A stretch of 5,124 bases of DNA, taken from positions 1 to 5,124 of the forward strand of contig JBFHNV010000313.1 of the NCBI GenBank assembly GCA_041593595.1, written 5' to 3'. The DNA is from JBFHNV01 sp041593595 (GTDB lineage Bacteria > Pseudomonadota > Gammaproteobacteria > HK1). The position numbers were made by a program, and so were the translations under genes. The notes beneath the pieces were generated by a model. The model was not told the origin of the DNA. It saw nothing but the letters and a program-made list of their open reading frames with translations, and made no database searches. Shown here piece after piece: positions 1-5,124 of the stretch. Numbering within the stretch: position 1 is the stretch's first letter; every line of letters begins with the position of its first letter.

Positions 1-1093
1 GATCGCTCGCCGCGTGCCCATCGACCTCGCGCAGGGGCGCCCGCTCCGCGGGCGGGCGCCCGCCGATCCGGGCGGGAAACAGCGCCTGCAGCGCGCCGCC
101 GGCGGCCCGGCGCACCAGGCCGCGCCCGGCCACGTGGGCGCTCTGCAGGGCCTCACCCAGCGTCGACACCCGGGAGTAGCAACAGTCGACGCCCGCGAAG
201 CGCGCGTCGCAATCGCCGCTGCCCAGTCCCGCGAAGTACGTCGCCAGATCCGCGATCAGGGCCGACTGGGGGATGGGCTCGTCCCGGCGCTCGATCCACT
301 CGGGCCGCCCCGCTGCCTCGCAGAATGCCCGCCAGAACTTGGGCTCCACCGCGCCGACGACCACGTGTCCACCGTCCGCGGTGGCGTAGACGTTGTAATA
401 CGCGGCCCCCCCGTTCAGGTAGGTCTGGCCGCGCTTCGGCGCGTAGCCGCTGGCACCGTGGTGCGCCACCTGGAACTGCTGCAGCGGCATGATCACGTCG
501 GCGAGGCCCAGGTCCACGTGGCAGCCGCACCCGGTGTGCGCGCGGCCCATGAGCGCACCGAGGATGGCCAGCGCCGCGTACAGCCCGCCGCTCACGTCGG
601 CGACGGGCGGATCGAAGTACACGGGGCGATCGCTGCCGTTGCGGTCCAGCACGCCCGCCTCCGCCAGGTAGTTGGCGTCGTGCCCGGCCCGGCCCACGGA
701 GGGGCCGGTGGCGCCGTAGCCGCTGATGGAGCAGTACACGAGCCCGGGATTGATCGCGTGCAATGCCGCGTAGCCGATGCCGAGCCGCTCCGTCACGCCC
801 GGGCGAAAGCCCTCGATGAGCACGTCAGTGTCGCGCACCAGGTCGACAAAGCGCACGCGCCCGTCCTCGCGCTTGAGGTCCAGGCGCAGCACGGACTTGC
901 CGGCGTTGATGCACTCGTAGAACAGCGGCCGATCCTGCGCGTCCCGCGGCCCCAGGTGACGCATCCCGTCGCCCTGGGGCGGCTCCACCTTGAGCACGTC
1001 CGCGCCCATGTCGGCGAGCGCCTGGCTCGCCAGCGGGCCGGGGATGTAATGGCTCAGATCCAGCACCCTCACACCGGCGAGAAACGTCTCCAT
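1..1093 (-). CDS. Alpha-methylacyl-CoA racemase-like protein of the CaiB/BaiF (class III CoA-transferase) family, 3' end cut by window edge
   Basis: Reading leftward from ATG at 1093 gives 364 codons with no stop before base 1, so the C-terminus is missing. Racemases of this family have about 360-380 residues, so probably only a short tail is lost. The N-terminus has the family's Rossmann-like opening (GVRVLDLS near residue 8, then ADMGADVLKVE near 27). Residues matching the racemase catalytic set of Mycobacterium MCR (His126, Asp156, Glu241) are visible: His138 in GHDANYLAEAG, Asp166 in PPVADVSGG and Glu250 in VGAVEPKFW. Family enzymes either move CoA between carboxylates through the Asp, or invert 2-methylacyl-CoA esters; the His and Glu favour racemization, which is inference. 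An in-frame ATG at 1120 lies one base past the ligase stop but has no Shine-Dalgarno sequence. I chose 1093 because GAGGA lies 10 bases upstream and the N-terminus then fits the family. It is the second gene of an operon with the ligase and is probably cytoplasmic. Confidence 0.9.
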   Translation of the reverse strand, partial: METFLAGVRVLDLSHYIPGPLASQALADMGADVLKVEPPQGDGMRHLGPRDAQDRPLFYECINAGKSVLRLDLKREDGRVRFVDLVRDTDVLIEGFRPGVTERLGIGYAALHAINPGLVYCSISGYGATGPSVGRAGHDANYLAEAGVLDRNGSDRPVYFDPPVADVSGGLYAALAILGALMGRAHTGCGCHVDLGLADVIMPLQQFQVAHHGASGYAPKRGQTYLNGGAAYYNVYATADGGHVVVGAVEPKFWRAFCEAAGRPEWIERRDEPIPQSALIADLATYFAGLGSGDCDARFAGVDCCYSRVSTLGEALQSAHVAGRGLVRRAAGGALQALFPARIGGRPPAERAPLREVDGHAASD

Positions 1094-1103
1094 GGGCGCC
1101 GTG

Positions 1104-1108
1104 TCCTC
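1104..1108 (-). promoter_or_regulatory. Shine-Dalgarno candidate favouring the 1093 start
   Basis: The minus strand reads GAGGA here, 10 bases before the ATG at 1093. The alternative ATG at 1120 has no purine-rich site and would rely on coupling to termination of the ligase gene, whose TGA (1124-1122) is one base away. The spacing is a little long, so the choice of start is moderately supported only. Confidence 0.45.
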
Positions 1109-1121
1109 GCGGGCCGTCATG

Positions 1122-2702
1122 TCAGGCATCGGCCGTGACGGCGGCCGCGAGGGACCTGAGCTCCTTGCGCAGGAGCTTGCCCGTGGGCGTGAGCGGGAGC
1201 GAATCGCGGAACTCGATGCGGTCGGGGATCTTGTAGCCGGACAGATGCTCCCGGCAGTGGGCCCGCAGCGCGTCGTCGGCCACCTGCGCCCCGGGCCGCC
1301 GGACCACGAAGGCGACGATGGCTTCGCCGCGGGCGGCGTCCGGCGTGCCGGTCACGCCCGCGAGCCCAACGTCCGGGTGCTGCTGCAGCACCTCCTCCAC
1401 CTCGGCCGGCGAGACGTTTATTCCGGACCGCTTGATCATCTCCGTGCTGCGTCCCGAGTAGACCACGCATCCCGCGTCGTCGAGGCATGCGAGATCGCCG
1501 GTGCGGAACCAGCCGTCGCCGGTGAACACCTCGTCATTGAAGCGCGCGCTGTCGCCGGCGTAGCCGCGGGTGAGGTAGCCGCGGACCTCCAGCGCGCCCA
1601 CCGTGCCCGGCGGGCACGGCGCGCCGGTGTCCGGGTCGCGCACGCGCAGCCGCACCCCCGGCAGCGGCGGGCCCTGGGAACGCGCGCGGCGCTCCAGGGG
1701 CCAGCCGCAGGGGGTCACGCAGCAGTTGCCGTAGGTCTCCGTGCTGCCGTAGATGTTGCAGATGGAGCCGGCGCCGAGCTCGCGCGCCGTGCGTATCACG
1801 TCCTGGGGGCTGCCGATGGTGAGCCCGGTGCGCAGGGTGCGCGTGCGCTCGCGGCGGAAGCCGGGGGCGGCCAGCAGGGCGTTGGTGATGGCGGGCAGGG
1901 TGTAGAGGGCGGTGCAGGCGTGGGTCTCGATGAGGGCGAGGGCTTCCTCCGCCTCGAAGCGCTCCTGCAGGACCAGGGCGGCGCCGTGACTCATGGCCGC
2001 GGGTAGCGCATTGGCCGCAGCGTAGGACCAGAACAGGGGCACCGGGAGGAACACGCGATCGCCCGGCGCGAGGCCCTGGCGTTCGCCGATGTTGAAGCCG
2101 TTCTCGATGATGGCGTGCTGATCCAGCGGCACGGCCTTGGGGCGGCTGCTGGATCCCGAGGTGTAGAGCACCATGGCAGCGTCGCCGGCGCTCGCCGCGG
2201 CGCCCGGGGCAAGCGGCGGCGCGCTGTCGTCCACCAGCAGCTCGTCGTAGCGACACCAGCCGGCGCGCGGCTCGCCGTCGAGCACGAAGACCTGCTCCAC
2301 CACCGGCGCACGGTCGCCGTCCAGCAGCGCCGCCACGTCGTCCGCGAAGCACCGCTCGCCGAGACGGTCCAGGGTGAAGAGCACGCGCGCGCCGCTGTCG
2401 CGCAGCAGGAAGTCGAGCTCGCCGCGGGTGGACCAGGTGCTGAGCGGCGCCAGCACGGCGCCCAGGGCGGTCACGCCGAACAGCACCTCCAGGAACTCCA
2501 CGCGGTTGTTGATGATGGAGGCCACCGGCGTGCCCCGGCGCACGCCGCGCTCGTGCAGCGCGCCCGCCAGGGCCCGCGCGCGGCCGGCCAGCGCCGCGAA
2601 GGACAGCGCCCCCCCGCGACCGATCACCGCCGGTGCATCGGGAGCGCGGCCGGCCTGCTCCTCGAGCAGGTCGTACAGGGTGCGGCTGAGCGGCGCTCGC
2701 AT
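1122..2702 (-). CDS. Acyl-CoA synthetase (AMP-forming), class I adenylate-forming ligase
   Basis: This 526-residue protein has the usual length for a bacterial acyl-CoA ligase. Family members activate a carboxylate with ATP to an acyl-adenylate and then form the CoA thioester. Motifs appear in the expected order: the P-loop YTSGSSSRPKA (about 180-190), which satisfies the AMP-binding signature although it is serine-rich instead of the common SGTTGxPKG; YGSTE (318-322); the adenosine-binding TGD (401-403); the hinge region GRSTEMIKRSG followed by NVSPAEVEE (417-437); and PTGK with the C-terminal catalytic lysine (Lys509). There is no signal peptide or membrane segment, so it should act in the cytoplasm. 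The substrate cannot be read from the sequence; short or medium-chain, branched or carnitine-like acids are all possible. The open frame continues upstream to 3173, but that part is antisense to the hydratase and is not family-like. The start is ATG 2702, or GTG 2720, which has GAAGG five bases upstream. It is the first gene of the operon with the racemase-like gene and divergent from the hydratase. Confidence 0.93.
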   Translation of the reverse strand: MRAPLSRTLYDLLEEQAGRAPDAPAVIGRGGALSFAALAGRARALAGALHERGVRRGTPVASIINNRVEFLEVLFGVTALGAVLAPLSTWSTRGELDFLLRDSGARVLFTLDRLGERCFADDVAALLDGDRAPVVEQVFVLDGEPRAGWCRYDELLVDDSAPPLAPGAAASAGDAAMVLYTSGSSSRPKAVPLDQHAIIENGFNIGERQGLAPGDRVFLPVPLFWSYAAANALPAAMSHGAALVLQERFEAEEALALIETHACTALYTLPAITNALLAAPGFRRERTRTLRTGLTIGSPQDVIRTARELGAGSICNIYGSTETYGNCCVTPCGWPLERRARSQGPPLPGVRLRVRDPDTGAPCPPGTVGALEVRGYLTRGYAGDSARFNDEVFTGDGWFRTGDLACLDDAGCVVYSGRSTEMIKRSGINVSPAEVEEVLQQHPDVGLAGVTGTPDAARGEAIVAFVVRRPGAQVADDALRAHCREHLSGYKIPDRIEFRDSLPLTPTGKLLRKELRSLAAAVTADA

Positions 2703-2725
2703 GTGGGAGGGCCCGGGCACGCTGG

Positions 2726-2730
2726 CCTTC
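2726..2730 (-). promoter_or_regulatory. Shine-Dalgarno candidate for an alternative GTG start of the ligase
   Basis: The minus strand reads GAAGG here, five bases before an in-frame GTG at 2720-2718. Starting there would add six residues before the Met at 2702, which itself has no recognisable ribosome binding site. The two starts cannot be separated from sequence alone. Confidence 0.35.
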
Positions 2731-2818
2731 GCGGCGGGGAAGCTAGAAGATAGCGGCATCGTCGAGCGGGTGTCCAGGCGAGGCCCGTGCCCCGCCTGCG
2801 CGGTCGCGCGGCACCCGC

Positions 2819-2824
2819 GAGGAG
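2819..2824 (+). promoter_or_regulatory. Shine-Dalgarno sequence of the enoyl-CoA hydratase gene
   Basis: GAGGAG lies eight bases before the ATG at 2833, an ideal spacing. It fixes the start of the hydratase within a frame that is open from 2374. An in-frame GTG at 2824 overlaps this site and so is unlikely to be the start. Confidence 0.75.
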
Positions 2825-2832
2825 TGAAGGAC

Positions 2833-3588
2833 ATGCCCCTGCACCGGGACGAGCCGGCCCGCCACGTCACCCAGATCACCATCGACAACCCGCCGCGACG
2901 CAACGCCATGACCCGGGAGATGATGGCGGAGCTGGCCGCGCTGTGGGACGAGCTGGACCGTTCCGAGTGCCGCTGCGTGGTGCTGACCGGCGCCGGTGAC
3001 AGGGCTTTCTGCGCCGGCGCGGACCTGGGCGGGGACCTGAGCGCCGGCGAGGAGACCGCTCGAATGGTCAACCGCGCGCTGATCAAGAACACGGTCTTCT
3101 CGAAGCCCATCGTCGCCGCGGTCAACGGCGACTGCGCCGGCGGCGGCGTGGAGCTCATGCTGTCCACCGACATCCGCTTCGCGGCGGCCCACGCCCGCTT
3201 CGGCCTGCCGGAGGTGCGCTGGTCCGTCTATCCCTTCGGCGGCGCCACCGTCAAGCTGATGCAGCAGGTGGGCTACGTGCGCGCCATGGACCTGCTGCTC
3301 ACCGGGCGGCTGGTGGATGCAGCGTTCGCCGAGCGCATCGGGCTCGTGAACGACGTGCTGCCGGTCGAGGACGTGCTGCCGCGGGCGCTCGAGACCGCGG
3401 CGCAGATCGCGGCCAACAGCCCGTCGGCGGTGCAGGCGGTGAAGCAGCAGGTGAGCGCCACCATCGCCGATCACGCCATGACCCGCGAGGCCCTGGAGCA
3501 GGAGCTGGGCGATCGCGTGCGGGCGAGCCCGCACTTTCGCGAGGGCGTTGCCGCGTTCCTCGAGAAGCGCCGGCCCGACTACGGCTGA
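2833..3588 (+). CDS. Enoyl-CoA hydratase/isomerase (crotonase) family protein
   Basis: This 251-residue protein has the usual crotonase length. Crotonases hold acyl-CoA with the thioester carbonyl in an oxyanion hole; hydratases add water across a 2-enoyl bond. The sequence shows ITIDNPPRRNAM near residue 15 (the family's LNRPxxxNA element), the oxyanion-hole segment AFCAGADL (58-65) and the glycine-rich NGDCAGGGVELML (99-110). Both glutamates expected of true hydratases are present: Glu107, matching Glu144 of rat crotonase, and Glu127 in FGLPEVRW, matching Glu164. The usual GxxPGxGG after the second Glu reads SVYPFGGAT, a variant, so the substrate pocket may differ. LLTGRLVDAAFAERIGLVNDV (155-175) is the typical helix pair. 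There is no targeting signal. It is divergent from the ligase operon and probably works on the same CoA intermediates, which is inference. Carnitinyl-CoA dehydratase-like activity is an alternative within the same family. Confidence 0.93.
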   Translation: MPLHRDEPARHVTQITIDNPPRRNAMTREMMAELAALWDELDRSECRCVVLTGAGDRAFCAGADLGGDLSAGEETARMVNRALIKNTVFSKPIVAAVNGDCAGGGVELMLSTDIRFAAAHARFGLPEVRWSVYPFGGATVKLMQQVGYVRAMDLLLTGRLVDAAFAERIGLVNDVLPVEDVLPRALETAAQIAANSPSAVQAVKQQVSATIADHAMTREALEQELGDRVRASPHFREGVAAFLEKRRPDYG

Positions 3589-3599
3589 AGCACACGCGC

Positions 3600-3617
3600 T
3601 GCGCGAGCCGGCGCGCA
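3600..3617 (+). terminator. Small GC-rich hairpin after the hydratase gene, possible terminator
   Basis: TGCGCG and CGCGCA pair perfectly in a six-base stem around the loop AGCCGG, starting 12 bases after the hydratase stop codon. No T-run follows on either strand, so it is not a classical intrinsic terminator. It may weakly stop or stabilise the transcript, or be chance in GC-rich DNA. Confidence 0.25.
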
Positions 3618-3633
3618 ACCGAGTCTCGCCACA

Positions 3634-4133
3634 TCACCTCGCCGCCGCCTTCTGCCGGAACACGAAAGCCTGCTCCCTCGCCGTCGGCACCAGCTCCAGG
3701 CTTCCCGCCGCCAATGGGATCCGGACCGCGGAAATGCTCACCACCAGGGTCTGCGGACCGACAGGTGCGGGTTCTGGCCGAACACCGCATCGAACGGAGG
3801 CGGACTCCGGGCCAGATGCTCGTCCCTGGGTCCCAGCTTGATGGATGCGGTAATGGTGCCGTGCACCGCGGAGTTCAGAAGGTCCGCAACCAGCCACCTG
3901 GAGACGGCCGCGTAGCTCCTCGAATCGGGCGGTGCGGTGGCGAGCAGTCGTGCCCGGTTCGAATGGAACGACTTGCTGTAGTCCGACTCGCCGACATCTC
4001 CGAGGCTTGTCGGCGATTGCCTTTCGCCTGAACGTCCTCCATCGCGATCGGCGGCCACGCCTGTTCAATCTTGGACCGGCTCTCGGCCATGAATGTGGTG
4101 CACGGCGAGCACCAGGACCAGGATCACCGCCAT
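3634..4133 (-). pseudogene. Broken gene-like stretch: remains of a small membrane-anchored protein
   Basis: No single intact gene fills the interval between the convergent hydratase and oxygenase genes, but the minus strand holds protein-like pieces in different frames. From ATG 4133 there is a short hydrophobic segment (MAVILVLVLAV, suggesting a signal anchor) that ends at a TGA (4067-4065). After that stop the same frame continues with a plausible soluble segment running from DYSKSFHSN through VSRWLVADLLNSAVHGT to LGPRDEHLARS, ending at 3738. The last piece (VVSISAVRIPLAAGSLELV onward) is one frame away and stops at 3634. Between 4090 and about 4030 a third frame also looks plausible (SRSKIEQAWPPIAMEDV). 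This suggests one gene damaged by a stop or paired frameshifts plus a later frameshift, or sequencing errors. An N-terminal anchor followed by a beta-rich region vaguely recalls DUF945 (YdgA-like) proteins, but I do not recognise the family with any certainty. Sampled lines have 58-68% GC, lower than the flanking genes. Confidence 0.4.
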
Positions 4134-4238
4134 GCCTGCCAGGATCTTCCTCGTCAGCTGTCCGGGACTCGTGAGCTGAGCTGTCTCGTCTCTGGAGCGG
4201 TGTCGCAGGTCGGGTCGATACGCGGCCCGGGCGATGCG

Positions 4239-5066
4239 CTAGCCCGGTCTCGGCTCCGACCCCTCGGCGGCAAGGATCGCATCGTCCTCGACCTCCCGCA
4301 GCGGGGTGAAGTCGGTGCCGCGAACCCACTCCGGGCGCGGTGCCTCCACCGCCCGCGCCCGGTTGGCCACGGTGTTGTACGCGATGTAGCTGTGCCAGCG
4401 CGGGCGCGCCGAGAGGTTGTGGCCCGAGCCGTGCATGAGGTTGCAGTGGAACAGCGCCGCGGTGCCGGGGGGGCCGGTGATCGCGACCGGCGGCGGGCAC
4501 TCGGCCATCCGCTCGAGCACCGTGCGTTTGGGAACGATCCACGTCCCGTAAGACGACGTCTTGTCGTCCCACTCGGGCTCGACGCGCCCGCCCTGGTGAC
4601 TGCCCGGAAGGAAGTACAGGCAACCGCCGATCTCGGTCGCGCCGTCGAGCATCACCATCATCGTCACCATGTGGGACGCGGGAATGCCGTCCAGCATCCA
4701 GTAGCCGTAGTCCTGATGCCACTGGTACGCCGTGCCGTCGATGGCATCCTTGACGTTCGACTTGGAGTGATGCACGTAGAGATCGTCCGCGCCGAGCACC
4801 TGCCGCGCCGGCCCGAGAATCCGGGGCAGGCGCGCGAGTGCGTGGAACGCCGGCGAGGCGGTGGCGCTCCCTGCGTCGTGGGTGCGGAACACCATGCGCG
4901 TGGTGCCCGTGCGCTCACGCACCACCTCCGCGCAGTGCATCGCGCACAGCCGTGTGAGCTCGCGTCTTAGGACCGCGATCTCGTCGCCCGAGAGCAGCTG
5001 CGGAAAGACGAGGAAGCCGCGTTCCCGAAACTCGTCGATTTGGCCGGAGCTGAGTTCCACGGGCAT
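4239..5066 (-). CDS. Phytanoyl-CoA dioxygenase (PhyH)-family 2-oxoglutarate/Fe(II) oxygenase, ectoine hydroxylase-like
   Basis: From ATG 5066 the product has 275 residues, slightly short of the roughly 300 of ectoine hydroxylase EctD. It opens with the typical family pattern (SSGQIDEFRERGFLVFP, about 6-22). The iron ligands are visible as His117 and Asp119 in YQWHQDYGYW and His212 in HCNLMHGSGHN; Arg223, 11 residues after the last His, is placed to bind 2-oxoglutarate. GGCLYFLPGSHQGG (147-160) is the usual strand and turn before the insert. HCNLMHGSGHNLS followed by YIAYNTVANR closely mirrors EctD, and Trp123, six residues after the first His, is also shared with it. Such enzymes hydroxylate an unactivated carbon with O2 and 2-oxoglutarate. 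No ectoine synthesis genes are near, so the substrate is open: a free compatible solute, an amino acid or an acyl-CoA. An upstream in-frame GTG at 5108 would add 14 residues, but it is preceded by a pyrimidine-rich stretch and is less likely. It converges with the hydratase and has no targeting signal. Confidence 0.9.
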   Translation of the reverse strand: MPVELSSGQIDEFRERGFLVFPQLLSGDEIAVLRRELTRLCAMHCAEVVRERTGTTRMVFRTHDAGSATASPAFHALARLPRILGPARQVLGADDLYVHHSKSNVKDAIDGTAYQWHQDYGYWMLDGIPASHMVTMMVMLDGATEIGGCLYFLPGSHQGGRVEPEWDDKTSSYGTWIVPKRTVLERMAECPPPVAITGPPGTAALFHCNLMHGSGHNLSARPRWHSYIAYNTVANRARAVEAPRPEWVRGTDFTPLREVEDDAILAAEGSEPRPG

Positions 5067-5113
5067 GTCCGAGCGCGGTCTAGATAGCTGCTCCGAATCC
5101 CGGATCACCGGCC
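5067..5113. promoter_or_regulatory. Short divergent spacer upstream of the oxygenase gene
   Basis: These bases lie between the likely oxygenase start (minus strand) and the ribosome binding site of a plus-strand gene beyond the window. Promoters for both directions should overlap here or inside the neighbouring genes. I see no clear -35/-10 pair or operator, and no good Shine-Dalgarno sequence for the oxygenase start. The role is inferred from layout. Confidence 0.3.
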
Positions 5114-5124
5114 AAGGAGGAGGA
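5114..5124 (+). promoter_or_regulatory. Strong Shine-Dalgarno sequence of a plus-strand gene starting beyond the window
   Basis: The window ends in AAGGAGGAGGA, a near-perfect complement to the 3' end of 16S rRNA. On the minus strand this is a pyrimidine run that serves no start. A gene divergent from the oxygenase should therefore begin within about 5-10 bases after the right edge. Nothing of its product is visible. Confidence 0.65.

Larger units (their letters stand above)
2703..2832. promoter_or_regulatory. Divergent intergenic control region between ligase and hydratase genes
   Basis: This 130-base gap separates two genes that start away from each other, so promoters for both the ligase operon and the hydratase are expected here. 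I could not find a convincing sigma70 -35/-10 pair, a long inverted repeat or another operator on either strand. The left end may belong to the ligase gene if GTG 2720 is its start. The role is inferred from gene layout. Confidence 0.4.

Noticed and set aside
14..1138. Plus-strand open frame of 374 codons
   Set aside because: It is antisense to the racemase-like gene, whose catalytic motifs are clear. The Ala/Arg/Gly/His-rich translation without family motifs is typical of mirror frames in high-GC coding DNA.
1092..2753. Long plus-strand frames opposite the ligase (1092-2006 and 2115-2753)
   Set aside because: Both are composition shadows of the ligase gene, with low-complexity Ala/Gly/Arg/Val-rich translations and no recognisable domain.
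2374..2832. N-terminal extension of the hydratase frame back to 2374
   Set aside because: It overlaps the ligase gene on the other strand and is not crotonase-like. A good GAGGAG site fixes the start at 2833.
2703..3173. N-terminal extension of the ligase frame up to 3173
   Set aside because: This part is antisense to the hydratase and shows no ligase-like sequence; the family's N-terminus begins at the Met near 2702.
2743..3618. Minus-strand frame of 291 codons opposite the hydratase
   Set aside because: It is a mirror frame of a well-supported gene, rich in His, Gly, Val and Arg with no motif.
3548..4031. Small plus-strand frames in the convergent interval (3548-3841, 3714-4031)
   Set aside because: They have no good ribosome binding site and no recognisable domain, and the minus strand of the same stretch is more protein-like.
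4227..4247. Inverted repeat CCGGGC / GCCCGG around the oxygenase stop codon, considered as a terminator
   Set aside because: It has a six-base stem, a nine-base loop that contains the stop codon and no T-run afterwards; such short pairs are expected by chance in GC-rich DNA.
4071..4970. Plus-strand frame of 299 codons opposite the oxygenase
   Set aside because: It is a shadow of the oxygenase gene on the minus strand, whose iron and 2-oxoglutarate ligands are visible.

Overview
The window is a stretch of high-GC bacterial chromosome, about 70% G+C or more in the genes in the lines I counted by hand. The enzyme families fit a proteobacterium or similar bacterium with broad fatty-acid or carboxylate catabolism, but the sequence alone does not fix the taxon. 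It holds four recognisable protein genes, one of them cut by the window edge, plus one degraded gene-like stretch and the start signal of a further gene beyond the right edge. I found no RNA genes, insertion sequences, CRISPR arrays or phage genes.

Left part (1-2702, minus strand): a two-gene operon. A class I adenylate-forming acyl-CoA ligase (1122-2702) is followed almost without gap by a class III CoA-transferase-fold protein. The latter carries the His/Asp/Glu set of alpha-methylacyl-CoA racemases and runs off the left edge. Middle (2833-3588, plus strand): a crotonase-family enoyl-CoA hydratase, read divergently from the ligase across a control region of about 130 bases. The three enzymes form a coherent acyl-CoA module: activate a carboxylate, epimerise a 2-methyl acyl-CoA (or transfer CoA), and hydrate an enoyl-CoA. 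The set also resembles CaiB, CaiC and CaiD of carnitine metabolism by family, but the racemase residues argue against simple equivalence.

Right part: a 650-base interval (3589-4238) between convergent genes has lower GC. On the minus strand it carries what looks like the broken remains of a small membrane-anchored protein. After it, still on the minus strand, lies a phytanoyl-CoA dioxygenase (PhyH)-family 2-oxoglutarate/Fe(II) oxygenase (4239-5066). Its active-site layout is close to that of ectoine hydroxylase, and its substrate is unknown. The window ends in a very strong plus-strand Shine-Dalgarno sequence, so another gene, divergent from the oxygenase, should begin just past base 5124.

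A ligase, a 2-methylacyl-CoA racemase, an enoyl-CoA hydratase and a PhyH enzyme within 5 kb recall branched-chain (phytanate/pristanate-type) acid degradation. That is inference only: the oxygenase is separated from the rest by 650 bases and is not co-transcribed with the ligase operon. I do not see a clearly new system here. The points most worth checking are the oxygenase substrate, the racemase-versus-transferase question and the broken gene.
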